64,000 nt of DNA from Nitrospira sp. (GCA_022226935.1 CP092081.1:1504315-1568314), one strand, 5' to 3'. Shown: positions 9,163 through 17,630, numbered from the stretch's first letter. A program made the numbers and translations. The notes: generated by a model not told the origin, from the letters alone.

Positions 9163-9888
9163 ATGGGAGGCGTACTCATCAGACCAATCATACTGACGGT
9201 CTGTATCTATCTGTTCTTGAAATTTATTGTTCCGGTTTTGCCGCATAGCGCGCCGCTGCCTTCGAGTTTGATTTTTCTGTACCTGATGCTGGTGATGTCA
9301 GGCTCAGTGCTATTTGCAACCCTGAGTGGTGAATCGAAAGACGCATTCTTTCAACCGATCCTCCGCTTCCTGACTGGGGAAAGTGGCGGAGCGCTCAGTA
9401 GCGCCCGCTATCTCGTGTTGGCCTTATTCCCGTTGCTCGTGGGATGGCAAACCTACGGCAGCACGGCATCAAGTGACGCGCCCCCGGGTGAAAATCGCAC
9501 AATTCATCCCGCTCCTCCTGGCGAATATACAGGACTCTCGAACCCGGTACCGAAAACGCCGGAGAATATTATGTATGGCAAAGGTTTGTATGCCTCGCGT
9601 TGCGCGCCCTGCCACGGCAATTTTGATGGCAAGGGTTTCGCGGCCGCCGGATTTACGCCTCCGCCGGCAAACTTTAAGGATCCGACGACGATCGCCATGC
9701 TGCAGGAAAGCTATCTGTTCTGGCGCATCAAGAAGGGAGGCGTCGGCCTTCCTGTCGAAGGGATGCCATGGAAAACCGCCATGCCGCGCTGGGAATTGGA
9801 AATGTCCGATGAGGACATCTGGAAAGTCATCATGGGCGAATACGACGGAGCCGGACAGAAGCCTAGAACCTGGGACGAGTCCGAGTAA
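9163..9888 (+). CDS. membrane-anchored monoheme cytochrome c
   Basis: 241 residues; GAGGAGGAAGGT provides a strong ribosome-binding site upstream. About three hydrophobic segments occupy the first ~105 residues, followed by a cytochrome c domain with C147-A-P-C150-H151. The region after the heme (YLFWRIKKGG, then GMPWKTAMPRW) closely parallels the monoheme lipoprotein at 316 (WFWRISEGVP, KMKPWKSKL), so the two are probably paralogous domains on different membrane anchors. Confidence 0.8.
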   Translation: MGGVLIRPIILTVCIYLFLKFIVPVLPHSAPLPSSLIFLYLMLVMSGSVLFATLSGESKDAFFQPILRFLTGESGGALSSARYLVLALFPLLVGWQTYGSTASSDAPPGENRTIHPAPPGEYTGLSNPVPKTPENIMYGKGLYASRCAPCHGNFDGKGFAAAGFTPPPANFKDPTTIAMLQESYLFWRIKKGGVGLPVEGMPWKTAMPRWELEMSDEDIWKVIMGEYDGAGQKPRTWDESE

Positions 9889-9928
9889 TTTATCCGTCCA
9901 GAGCTTGCTGAGCAATTAAGGGGAACGT

Positions 9929-10756
9929 ATGGCACGAGTGAGGAGAGTAGGAAAGAGATGGTGGGTTGGAGCCGTCGGCCTTCTAGGGCTGTGTGTGGCT
10001 GCTGAAGTGCAGCCCGCCTATAGTCAGCAAAGCGTCGCCGTGCGCGCGGCACTTGTGAAGGGCTCCCTTCCGGCCGATGATCCCACGGCAGCGGCATGGG
10101 CTACTGCCTCCGTGTCTGAATTCCCCATGTCTCCTCAGGTCCACTGGCCGGTTCGGATCACGGAGGTGACCGCGAAAAGTGTCAAGGTTCGCGGACTCCA
10201 TGATGGCACCACCGTCGCTATCATGCTGGAATATTCAGATCCCTCTGAGGACCCCGATGATGCAGCCGCCTTGGAGTTTATGGTCGGTGATACCAAGGCG
10301 CACTTCGCTCACGGTCAGCCTATGGCGCAGGTCGAGGGTGGGCCGGTCAATATCTGGTACTGGAAAAATAAAGACGGCAAAGGTTCGGACCTCGGTGCGA
10401 AGGGCTTTGGCACGCTCAAGCCCCACAGCCATCAGGAGGTGAAGGCAAAGGGCGTCTATCAGGGCGGCGTGTGGAAGGTCGTCTTCTCGCGGCCATTGAA
10501 CACGGAGCATGGTGCGGAAGATACCCAATTTAAACTTGGAGAATTTGGCAGCATCGCTTTCGCTGTGTGGGACGGCAAAAAGATGGACAGCGGCCAGCCC
10601 AAAGAAAAGGGCTCTGAAAAAGCCATTTCCTCCTGGTGGTATTTCCGTGCCGATGCGCCAGCGGATTATTCCCCGTACCTGTACGCATTACTCGCGGTGG
10701 GCCTCGCGCTGGGCTTCGAGATGGCTCTCGTGAGACGTTTAAAGAAAGGGTCGTGA
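9929..10756 (+). CDS. ethylbenzene dehydrogenase gamma-like (EB_dh) heme b protein
   Basis: 275 residues with a cleavable signal peptide (residues 1-~32, ending PAYSQ) and one C-terminal transmembrane helix (YLYALLAVGLALGFEMAL). The body has the layout of the EB_dh heme-binding domain: an early VKGSLPADDPTAAAWATA segment, a Trp/Asn-rich core near NIWYWKN, and a late VVFSRPL strand. This family supplies a b-type heme to molybdoenzymes such as ethylbenzene dehydrogenase and is the proposed type of NXR gamma subunit in Nitrospira. No molybdenum catalytic subunit is encoded nearby, so here it more likely serves the cytochrome complex. Confidence 0.75.
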   Translation: MARVRRVGKRWWVGAVGLLGLCVAAEVQPAYSQQSVAVRAALVKGSLPADDPTAAAWATASVSEFPMSPQVHWPVRITEVTAKSVKVRGLHDGTTVAIMLEYSDPSEDPDDAAALEFMVGDTKAHFAHGQPMAQVEGGPVNIWYWKNKDGKGSDLGAKGFGTLKPHSHQEVKAKGVYQGGVWKVVFSRPLNTEHGAEDTQFKLGEFGSIAFAVWDGKKMDSGQPKEKGSEKAISSWWYFRADAPADYSPYLYALLAVGLALGFEMALVRRLKKGS

Positions 10757-10758
10757 GC

Positions 10759-11772
10759 ATGAGGGCGTGGCGAAGAATACGCGTCTTTGGAGCAGTCGTC
10801 GGAGTCGTGGGCCTCTCGGGCCTCATCGGTGCTGGTTGTTCGATGATGCAGAGTGAACAGGCCGCCAAGGGCAAGAAGCTCTACGCGCACTATTGCATGC
10901 ACTGTCACGGCGAAACCGGCAAGCAGAATGAAGGGTTCAACTGGTCGTCGATGAGCGATCCGAAACCAAAGGATCTGTCCAATAAGTCTGAAATGGGCAC
11001 ATTCAAGGACGAGGATATTTTCTCCACGATCTCGCGGGACATGAAGGATACGAGCCCGAACGGCGACAAGATCGGCGACGATGAATTTGCCGTCCCGACC
11101 ATGCCGACCTTCAAATACACGCTGTCAGAGGAAGAGATTTGGGGCATCGTCGGATACGTCCGGTCCTTGCACGGCAAAAAGTTGGAATTTAACGTCGAGG
11201 GCCGTAAGAAGGAGCTTCAAGAGGCCAAGCAGTCTGCCGACCAAAAATATAAAGAGGCGGAACGTTTGGAGCAGGAAGCCGAGAAGAAGGCCAGCGATGA
11301 AGCCGACAAGAAGGGCGTGGAAGTGGACGATAATGCCTTCGCCAAAGAAATGCAGGCGATGGGGCAGGCCAAAAAGGAACTCGACCAGGCCACGGCCGCG
11401 CTGGCGAACTTCACAACCAGACCGGGCAAGGGCGTGAACATTGCCCGTCCCGATCTGAACATGAAGCCGGACGCCGCCGCGAAACTCGTCGAAGTCGGCA
11501 AGCAGATCTATGTGACCAAGTATGGGTGCAATGGATGCCACAAGATCGGAGAAGAGGGCGGAAAAGTCGGCCCTGCTCTGGATCGGGCCGGTTATCGATT
11601 GAATCCGACCTGGGTGTATCGTTGGTTGCGCAACCCGCAAGCGATGAAGCCGGATACGCGTATGCCCAGCTTAGGCTTGAACGATGCCGATGCCAAAGCC
11701 GTGGCCCTCTATCTGAAAACGCTCCGCGCTCCGAAACCTGACAAGCCGCTCGGTAAGGTCGGGGAGGAATAG
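10759..11772 (+). CDS. diheme cytochrome c lipoprotein with internal coiled coil
   Basis: 337 residues. The ATG at 10759 follows AAAGGG and lies two bases after the previous stop; a GTG at 10753 is possible. The lipobox reads LIGAGC. Two class I-like cytochrome c domains carry C46-M-H-C49-H50 and C257-N-G-C260-H261. They are separated by a strongly charged helical stretch (residues ~138-220, rich in Glu, Lys, Ala and Gln) that should form a coiled-coil spacer. It is the last gene of the respiratory operon and ends one base before the convergent prenyltransferase. Confidence 0.85.
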   Translation: MRAWRRIRVFGAVVGVVGLSGLIGAGCSMMQSEQAAKGKKLYAHYCMHCHGETGKQNEGFNWSSMSDPKPKDLSNKSEMGTFKDEDIFSTISRDMKDTSPNGDKIGDDEFAVPTMPTFKYTLSEEEIWGIVGYVRSLHGKKLEFNVEGRKKELQEAKQSADQKYKEAERLEQEAEKKASDEADKKGVEVDDNAFAKEMQAMGQAKKELDQATAALANFTTRPGKGVNIARPDLNMKPDAAAKLVEVGKQIYVTKYGCNGCHKIGEEGGKVGPALDRAGYRLNPTWVYRWLRNPQAMKPDTRMPSLGLNDADAKAVALYLKTLRAPKPDKPLGKVGEE

Positions 11773-11773
11773 C

Positions 11774-12688
11774 TTAGCGCAGCTCGTTCAACGTGCTGAC
11801 CCATAGCGTGATGAGAATCACGACGCCGGCCAGAACGTGCTGTTGAAACATGGTAAAGGCTTGTGGCGGCGTCACGGGAAACCGTAGACGCCGCGCTTGC
11901 CAGAGAAAGACCCCCGCCAGCAGCGTTAAGGCAACATAGTATCCCATCCCTAGACCAGCCGACTGTCCCACAATTATCAAGCAGACCACCATCCCCAGCA
12001 GGAACAGGCCGACAGCCGTAGGAACGGCCGTCCCGAATAGGAGTGCCGAAGATTTTACTCCGATGCGGCGGTCATCCTCGCGGTCTTGCAGCGCGTAAAT
12101 CGTATCGTAGGCCACCGCCCAGCAGGCCGTGGCGGCAAATAACCACCAGGCAGGAGGAGCGATCGTGCCGCACGAAGCCGCCCAGGCCATGATTGCCCCC
12201 CATCCGAACGCGATTCCCAATACCGCCTGAGGGATCTGAATCCATCGTTTGCAAAACGGATAGACGGCAGCCAGTAACAACGCGATGGGGCTGAGTAGAA
12301 TGGTCAACCAGTTGAGTGCGGTCACGAGGCCCGCTGCAACCACGACGAAGCCGAGCGCGATGAGGAGGGCCTGCCGGGGGACTAACCGGCCGGCGGCTAG
12401 TGGCCGGTTGCTCGTGCGGGCGACGTGCTTGTCGAAATTGCGGTCTGCCAGGTCGTTGAGCACCACGCCCAGGCTTCGCATGACAAAGGCGCCCAGGATG
12501 AACGTCCCGACCAACCAGATCGGCGGGCGACCGTGATTGGCCAACACCAAGGACCAAAGGCTTGGCAGGAGCAGCAGCACGGTGCCTGATTGGTTATCCA
12601 GGCGGATGAGGTCGGCGACGGCGCCCCATGTCCAGCGTGGGGAGGCGCGGTCGGTTGAATCGTTGGACGAGCTCACGCGCTGGACCAT
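11774..12688 (-). CDS. ubiA: UbiA-family polyprenyltransferase
   Basis: 304 residues from the ATG at 12688; a longer frame exists, but its extension is not family-like. Both Asp-rich prenyl-diphosphate motifs are clear: NDLADRNFDKHVARTSNRPL near residue 90 and YALQDREDDRRIGVKS near residue 205. They read very much like 4-hydroxybenzoate polyprenyltransferase. About eight membrane helices are predicted. The enzyme would attach a polyprenyl tail to an aromatic quinone precursor, either in ubiquinone or (as a MqnP-like relative) in the futalosine menaquinone route; the substrate cannot be settled here. The gene converges on the respiratory operon. Confidence 0.75.
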   Translation of the reverse strand: MVQRVSSSNDSTDRASPRWTWGAVADLIRLDNQSGTVLLLLPSLWSLVLANHGRPPIWLVGTFILGAFVMRSLGVVLNDLADRNFDKHVARTSNRPLAAGRLVPRQALLIALGFVVVAAGLVTALNWLTILLSPIALLLAAVYPFCKRWIQIPQAVLGIAFGWGAIMAWAASCGTIAPPAWWLFAATACWAVAYDTIYALQDREDDRRIGVKSSALLFGTAVPTAVGLFLLGMVVCLIIVGQSAGLGMGYYVALTLLAGVFLWQARRLRFPVTPPQAFTMFQQHVLAGVVILITLWVSTLNELR

Positions 12689-12728
12689 AACGGAGCACAG
12701 AGAGCCTGTCAACGCGAGGGCCCGGCGG

Positions 12729-12758
12729 TTGTCATGTCTCCGCCAGATTGGGTATAAC
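12729..12758 (+). promoter_or_regulatory. sigma70-like promoter for the caspase-like gene
   Basis: TTGTCA at 12729-12734 and TATAAC at 12753-12758 are separated by 18 bases, in the divergent gap between the prenyltransferase and the next gene. A transcript would start near 12765, very close to the GTG at 12768, so the mRNA may be nearly leaderless. Prediction by eye only. Confidence 0.4.
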
Positions 12759-12767
12759 AAAACTATT

Positions 12768-14738
12768 GTGCAGCGATTGATAGGCGGTTGGATCAGGTCT
12801 CGCAGTCAGCGGTCTTCCCGGCGTGCTCTTGCGGCGCTCATGGCGGCGATGCTTGTGTCGGCCGGATGCCAGTACTTCAGTCTGCGTCACGTTCCCACGA
12901 ACTATAATCTGCCCTTAACAGTGTTTCTGCGTTTGGACCCGAGCATCGGCACCGCTGCCTTAGACTATCAGGATGCCTGCGCTCAATCCGTGGCCCTGCC
13001 GATTCATGAGCCATTAGCGGCTGAACTCAAGAAGCGGCTTGAGCAGGTGTTCGAGCGAGTCGTCATGCAGACAGGCCCGTCGAGTGAGGCGATCGATGGC
13101 GTGGTCGATGTGGCGTTAGGACTTCGACGGGTAGAATTGTTCGTCGTCCGCAAAGCCAATAAATCCTATCCGGCCACGGTGACGGTGGGACTCGATGTAG
13201 CCTACACCGATCCGCAAGGGACCGTGCTGCACAGCAAGAAATTACAGAGCGTGACCACCGGGGAGGTCGACGCGCGGGCGGAGACGTGTGATATCAGCGG
13301 ACTCGATAAGGTGGCGAAGGACGTCATCGCCACAGTCGTGGAAGGCGTCGCCCAACAACTCGGCACGGCCACAAAAATCCGTGAGCAAGCTCAGTTCCAA
13401 AAGACGCAGCGCGGAGCGACGGCCCAGACCGGGTCGTTCGCGCAGGGGTCTCTTCCCTCTCCGCCGGCTGCGGCCTTGTCCAACGCGCCGGTCGTTTCAT
13501 CGCCAATGGCAGCCACGACGGAAGATTCCGCCCCGCCGCGTGCCGCGCCGACCGCAAGCACGCAACTGTCCTTCCGAACCATTCTTCGGGATCAGAATCA
13601 AAACCATGTCTTGGAGCAGCATGAACGCTTCAGCGTGGAATTCGAAGTCAAAAACGAAGGGGCAGCGGCGGCCGACGCCGTCGCGGTAGACCTCAGCGGG
13701 CATCCCGCGATCGTCGCCGCGGTGAAGACACCCGTCTCTGTCGGCCTGCTGCAGCCGGGGGAAATTCGGCGAGTAACGGTAGAGGGGACAGTCGGCAAGG
13801 TGCCGGAGGCCGAGCAGGCGGAATTGATCTGCGCCCTGCAGGCCGCCACCAACGTCACGCTGCCATCGCCGAAAAAATTCTTCGTCGCGATCAAGCCGGA
13901 TGCGACCGACGCCACCGAAGTGGTATCGGTGGATGTCGACCAACTTCCCAACAGAAAGGGCAAACCGGCACAGCCGCATGCGGTCGGCATCGCGATCGGA
14001 GTGGGGGCCTTCCGGGATCCGGCCATGCCGACGATGAAACTGGCCGCCCACGATGCCGAAGTGATGAGCGGCTACTTCACGTCCGTGATGGGGATTCCGC
14101 CGCAAAAGGTCAAGGTCGTGCTAGATGCCAAGGGGCTGAAAGACGATTGGATCGAGGTGTTCGAACAGTGGTTACCCAAGCAGGCAGGATCTCAAGCGAC
14201 GGCCTACGTGTATGTCGCCGGCAGGGCGATGGTGGATCATGAGACAGGAGCCGTTTCTCTGTTGCCGTACGATGCAACGGTGTCCGGATCGACCCGCGCC
14301 TTTTCTCTCGCCAGGCTGCAGCGCGCGCTGGCGAATGCGCCCGTGAGGCAGGCCGTCGTAATGTTGGATCTGTCCCTGGAACCATCGGCCGGTTCAGATC
14401 CCGCTCGTGTGGCTCAGCCGCAATGGATCGCGCAGGCCTCCAACGGGGACCAGGAGCGAGTGCTGCTGATGGTGGGAAATTCCACGGTGCAGGAAGCGCA
14501 GGCCTATCAGCCGGGCCAACATGGCCTCTTCACATATTTTCTACTCAAGGGTCTGCGAGGCGCCGCTGATCTCGACAAAAATGGCTCGGTGCTCACCGGC
14601 GAACTGTGCGCCTACGTGCAGAGACAGGTCACGGCTGTGGGTCGATCGACAGCGGGGGATACGCAGCAGTCTGTCTGTCTTCCGGATGCCAACGGAGTCT
14701 CTCCACTCAGACAGCTTCGTCTCAGCAAGTCGCCTTGA
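12768..14738 (+). CDS. lipoprotein with degenerate caspase-like (peptidase C14 type) domain
   Basis: 656 residues from a GTG. The signal ends in a lipobox (LVSAGC). The N-terminal half has a LpoB/CsgG-like beta-sheet look, followed by a Pro/Ala-rich hinge, an Ig-like or CARDB-like segment (residues ~265-375, including QNQNHVLEQHERFSVEFEVKN), and a C-terminal caspase-fold segment starting VGIAIGVGAFRDP. The usual YxxGHG box reads YVAGRA (Arg486 in place of His) and the usual DAC box reads DLS (Ser536 in place of Cys). LLPYDA and the p20-like order are kept. It is therefore probably a non-proteolytic pseudo-caspase. The function is unknown. Confidence 0.7.
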   Translation: MQRLIGGWIRSRSQRSSRRALAALMAAMLVSAGCQYFSLRHVPTNYNLPLTVFLRLDPSIGTAALDYQDACAQSVALPIHEPLAAELKKRLEQVFERVVMQTGPSSEAIDGVVDVALGLRRVELFVVRKANKSYPATVTVGLDVAYTDPQGTVLHSKKLQSVTTGEVDARAETCDISGLDKVAKDVIATVVEGVAQQLGTATKIREQAQFQKTQRGATAQTGSFAQGSLPSPPAAALSNAPVVSSPMAATTEDSAPPRAAPTASTQLSFRTILRDQNQNHVLEQHERFSVEFEVKNEGAAAADAVAVDLSGHPAIVAAVKTPVSVGLLQPGEIRRVTVEGTVGKVPEAEQAELICALQAATNVTLPSPKKFFVAIKPDATDATEVVSVDVDQLPNRKGKPAQPHAVGIAIGVGAFRDPAMPTMKLAAHDAEVMSGYFTSVMGIPPQKVKVVLDAKGLKDDWIEVFEQWLPKQAGSQATAYVYVAGRAMVDHETGAVSLLPYDATVSGSTRAFSLARLQRALANAPVRQAVVMLDLSLEPSAGSDPARVAQPQWIAQASNGDQERVLLMVGNSTVQEAQAYQPGQHGLFTYFLLKGLRGAADLDKNGSVLTGELCAYVQRQVTAVGRSTAGDTQQSVCLPDANGVSPLRQLRLSKSP

Positions 14739-14878
14739 CGGCTTGTCACTGATGCCTACCAAGGAGCAGGAGTGTTCCACATCCATCTCAATTTTCACAG
14801 ATCGCGAACCGCAGTAAAGCCATCCACTCATTGACAGGTGTTTCACCGTCTGAGTAATATTGCGCCTCATCCCGCCTG

Positions 14879-14954
14879 GCCGGCGTAGCTCAGTTGGCAG
14901 AGCAGCGGTTTCGTAAACCGCAGGTCGGTGGTTCGATTCCACTCGCCGGCTCCA
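14879..14954 (+). tRNA. tRNA-Thr (anticodon CGT)
   Basis: A full cloverleaf can be drawn: 7-bp acceptor stem GCCGGCG/CGCCGGC, D arm GCTC/GAGC, anticodon stem GCGGT/ACCGC around the loop TTCGTAA (anticodon CGT, reading ACG codons), variable AGGTC, and T arm around TTCGATT. CCA is encoded at 14952-14954. Its 3' part from the anticodon loop onward serves as the left attachment site of an integrated element. Confidence 0.95.
14910..14954 (+). repeat. attL: 45-bp core shared with attR
   Basis: Identical to 24217-24261. It begins in the anticodon loop (TTCGTAAACC...) and runs to the encoded CCA; the flanking bases differ on both sides. Integration into the 3' half of a tRNA restores the intact gene, as is usual for tyrosine integrases. 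Confidence 0.9.
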
Positions 14955-14966
14955 TTTATCAAGCAC

Positions 14967-16040
14967 TTACATTGCCACCGTTGGCGCAAATGGTCGCTGT
15001 GCTAAATTTGTGCTAAACGTCTTTCCTCTGTCCAAAATCTCCACTCCATCCCGCAAACTTTCCGGATAGTGATGCGCATACCGTTGGGTCATGCTGGGAG
15101 ATTTGTGCCCGAGCAGCCGCTGGACTTTGTACAAGTCCACCCCGGCTTGGACCAGCCGCGTGGCAAAGGTATGGCGCAGATCGTGGAAATGAAGGTCCTC
15201 AATCTGTGCCGCCTTCAGGGCTGCGGTAAATCCTCGCCGAAGGTTGCTGCCATCCAGTAGGGTACCGGCTTCACTGCAGAACACGACGGCGGTTTCGATG
15301 CCCCGTACACGACGGCTCTGCTCGTATTTTTGAGAAAGCAGCTCCAGTACGGTTTGATTGACGGGAATCGTCCGCCGCTCCCCATTCTTGGATTTGAACA
15401 CCGTCACGGTTCGTCGGGAAAAATCCACCCCTGCCCAGGTGAGGGCAAGAATTTCTCCCCGTCGCATGCCGGTATGGACGGCGAAGGTGACGACTTCTCG
15501 AATCCATGCAGGCGCAGCCATCAGCAGCCGTGCTTCCTCCTGTTCGGTAAGCCAGCGGTCACGTGAGTTCTGTTCCTTCTCCATCGACACCCGGCAGACC
15601 GGATTGTCCTCTGCCCATTCCCATTCGCGACAGGCGAGATTGAACGCCTTTTTCAGCATGGCCAGCTCTCGATTAATGGTGGCCGGCATCACTCCATCGG
15701 CATAGCGCTTCGCTTTGAAGGCCACGATGGTCTTCGGCGTAATCTGGGACAGGTTTGGATTGCCGAAGAAGGCTTTCACATTCGTGACCATGTTTACATA
15801 GCGCCGGTAGTGGGCCCGCCGACTCGCGTGATCTTTTAGATACCGATCCATTAACTGGGAAAAGGTGTAGGGGTCTTCTCTCGGCTTTTCGAAGTATTTC
15901 CCCTCGACAATCTGCACTCGGATCTTGCTCAGGATGGCTTCGGCCAACTTTTTATCCGAGGTTTCGGTCGATCGCCGCACCTGCCGCCCTTCGTACGTAA
16001 ATGACATCCACCAGATATTGTTCCGTTTAACGAGCCCCAT
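14967..16040 (-). CDS. int: tyrosine recombinase (phage-type integrase)
   Basis: 357 residues. The ATG at 16040 is preceded by AAGGAGGAG on the minus strand; a longer frame to 16121 overlaps the upstream gene and is rejected. The N-terminal arm-binding/SAM-like region (ending near residue 160) precedes the catalytic domain with R193 (GMRRGE), H286-D-L-R289 (HDLRHTF) and the nucleophile Y321 (TQRYAHHYP). It should integrate and excise the element at tRNA-Thr. The gene points toward attL, and its last codons contain a repeated GTGCTAAA-type sequence that recurs near attR. Confidence 0.95.
   Translation of the reverse strand: MGLVKRNNIWWMSFTYEGRQVRRSTETSDKKLAEAILSKIRVQIVEGKYFEKPREDPYTFSQLMDRYLKDHASRRAHYRRYVNMVTNVKAFFGNPNLSQITPKTIVAFKAKRYADGVMPATINRELAMLKKAFNLACREWEWAEDNPVCRVSMEKEQNSRDRWLTEQEEARLLMAAPAWIREVVTFAVHTGMRRGEILALTWAGVDFSRRTVTVFKSKNGERRTIPVNQTVLELLSQKYEQSRRVRGIETAVVFCSEAGTLLDGSNLRRGFTAALKAAQIEDLHFHDLRHTFATRLVQAGVDLYKVQRLLGHKSPSMTQRYAHHYPESLRDGVEILDRGKTFSTNLAQRPFAPTVAM
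14997..15017 (+). repeat. arm-type-like direct repeat, left copy
   Basis: A 21-bp sequence containing GTGCTAAA twice (spaced about 11 bp) lies 42 bp inside the attL core. An exact copy lies at 24067-24087, 129 bp inside attR, in the same orientation. Paired octamers close to both cores suggest integrase arm-binding sites; this is inference from position and repetition. Confidence 0.5.
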
Positions 16041-16338
16041 GCTGCTCCTCCTTCGTGCGTGGGCTCGGTGTGATGGTTTCCCCGTGGCGGGAAGTATAGG
16101 CGGCATGCTTGGCTGCCGCAATCAGGTGGTCTACGTCCTCAGCGTTCTGGCGGGGAGCGCCAGGAGGCTTCTCAGAGGAGGGGGGAGTAAAGCCATTGAG
16201 CCACGCTTGGATGGCCTCAGGTTCAAAGCGGACGAGGCCATGAATGCGACGGCACGGGATTTTGTTCTTGGAAGCCCAGAGGTAGAGCGTGGATTCTTTG
16301 ATGTTGAGCCAAGCTGAGAGTTCTTTGACGGTAAGCAT
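16027..16338 (-). CDS. AlpA/MerR-like helix-turn-helix regulator (putative excisionase)
   Basis: 103 residues from the ATG at 16338; a GTG at 16350 is an alternative. The N-terminal ~55 residues are a winged HTH of the AlpA/HTH_17 type: LTVKELSAWLNIKESTLY, then WASKNKIPCRRIHGLVRF and EAIQAWL. The tail is Pro/Ser-rich. Small proteins of this type next to an integrase usually act as excision directionality factors or regulators of integrase expression. The 3' end overlaps the integrase start by 14 bases, implying translational coupling. Confidence 0.8.
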   Translation of the reverse strand: MLTVKELSAWLNIKESTLYLWASKNKIPCRRIHGLVRFEPEAIQAWLNGFTPPSSEKPPGAPRQNAEDVDHLIAAAKHAAYTSRHGETITPSPRTKEEQHGAR

Positions 16339-16380
16339 CTGCAGATACACCGGGGGAGTCTTGCGACACCCCCAGTCCCC

Positions 16381-17388
16381 CTAACATGGGCTGCCCGCGT
16401 GACCGCCGGCAGACCGGTGAAACCGATTGGGTGGTTGCTTGAGCAAATTGCGGTGTCGGTCCTTCCACCGAGCAATGCCCCTGACAATTTCGTTCAGTAG
16501 CCATGCTTCCCCTCCAGGGGTGGCGCAAATGACCGCCAACATCGGCGTCAGGGTGTCACTCACCCATCGTTTCACGTTTTGCAGGGTCTGCACCTGCTTC
16601 TCCTGGGCCAATCGCCCTTTCTGAAATCCCTCCGTCAGGAGGGTGTACCACTCCAAGACTGGAGCCCGGTACCGCTCTTCATCCTCGGCATCCTTGGGAA
16701 TCTGCCGGAAGTCCACATACGAGCGGAGTAAGCCGATGACCAACTCCTTCCAATCGGCTTCGTCTAAGGTGGCTAATGCACGAGCGCACTGTTCGGCCCG
16801 ATCCTTCTTGAGTTCTAATTCCCATCGAGCCCCATACTCATCCCAGTTCTCGTGGCCCTTGCTTTGGAGTTCGAGCCGTTTGTCATAGATCCGCAGCAAG
16901 GTCTGGCTCTGCGGGCTGCCGAAGTACATCGTCTCCCCGGTCGTCGCTCCGGTCCCATGCGTCAGATTGGAGACGATATGCCGGACTTGTGCGGCACGCG
17001 TCACACACTGACCGGCAGCAACGGCCTCTCGAATCGTGCTGACCGGGACCGATCCGGCTCGATCATCCAGCGCGCAATCAATGCGCGTCACATGCCCTTG
17101 CTGTTTATGCACCCACTGCAGGAGCGCTCGGATTTGATCCCGTGTCAGGGCGGACGCCAGGCCGCCCGAGAGATCCACATGGATTTCGTTCGGACGACGG
17201 GGCGCATTAGTGCCGAGTTTGCCGACCCCGCGCAGTCCGTCTACCCGCATCCACGACAAGGGATAGCCTCGGAAGCCGCCTTTGGCCTTGCTCCAATCGC
17301 CGCCAAGCACCTTCATGGTCTCTTGCGGATTGCTGGCCAGGACTGTAAACGCCAGCCAGTCTATGGAGAGAGTGAAGCTAGAATCCAT
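16381..17388 (-). CDS. Rep_trans-family replication initiator / MobT-like relaxase
   Basis: 335 residues. Recognisable blocks are FTLSIDWLAFTV at the N terminus, the RIDCALDDRAG strand near residue 100, and LLRIYDKRLELQSKG near residue 165, as in rolling-circle initiators of the Rep_trans family. That family also contains the MobT relaxases of Tn916-like elements. It would nick the element's origin and drive rolling-circle replication or mobilisation. It lies 43 bases upstream of the AlpA-like gene in the same direction. The catalytic Tyr cannot be assigned by eye. Confidence 0.75.
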   Translation of the reverse strand: MDSSFTLSIDWLAFTVLASNPQETMKVLGGDWSKAKGGFRGYPLSWMRVDGLRGVGKLGTNAPRRPNEIHVDLSGGLASALTRDQIRALLQWVHKQQGHVTRIDCALDDRAGSVPVSTIREAVAAGQCVTRAAQVRHIVSNLTHGTGATTGETMYFGSPQSQTLLRIYDKRLELQSKGHENWDEYGARWELELKKDRAEQCARALATLDEADWKELVIGLLRSYVDFRQIPKDAEDEERYRAPVLEWYTLLTEGFQKGRLAQEKQVQTLQNVKRWVSDTLTPMLAVICATPGGEAWLLNEIVRGIARWKDRHRNLLKQPPNRFHRSAGGHAGSPC

Positions 17389-17554
17389 GGAACCTATCGA
17401 ACTCCTGTACGGAGCGCTGTAGGTAGCGCCCCCGTGTTACCAAGCCGGGGGCCATTCCGCTCCGCCCCGCAGCCTGCCGGCATGCGGCGCGGACCGGCTT
17501 GCCTCCCGGCGACGGACGACGGTGTTGCTGTCTGACGCGTTGCAACTTGGACAT
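17378..17554 (-). CDS. small basic protein upstream of and overlapping the Rep gene
   Basis: 58 residues, starting at 17554 after CAGGAGCGA, a good ribosome-binding site. Very rich in Arg (including RQQHRR near the N terminus). The 3' end overlaps the Rep start by 11 bases, so translation of the two is probably coupled. No recognised domain; it could be a small DNA-binding protein or a leader peptide. It may also be chance coding. Confidence 0.4.
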   Translation of the reverse strand: MSKLQRVRQQHRRPSPGGKPVRAACRQAAGRSGMAPGLVTRGRYLQRSVQEFDRFHGF

Positions 17555-17630
17555 CGTTCGCTCCTGTTGAGCCCTGTGCTCGTTCATCTCACCCTAGGCG
17601 AATCACCGGACCGAAGCAAAGGCTCCGGAA

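Noticed and set aside
12537-12767. Upstream extension of the pseudo-caspase frame
   Set aside because: It overlaps the coding region and promoter of the divergent prenyltransferase and lacks a signal; the lipoprotein signal begins at the GTG at 12768.
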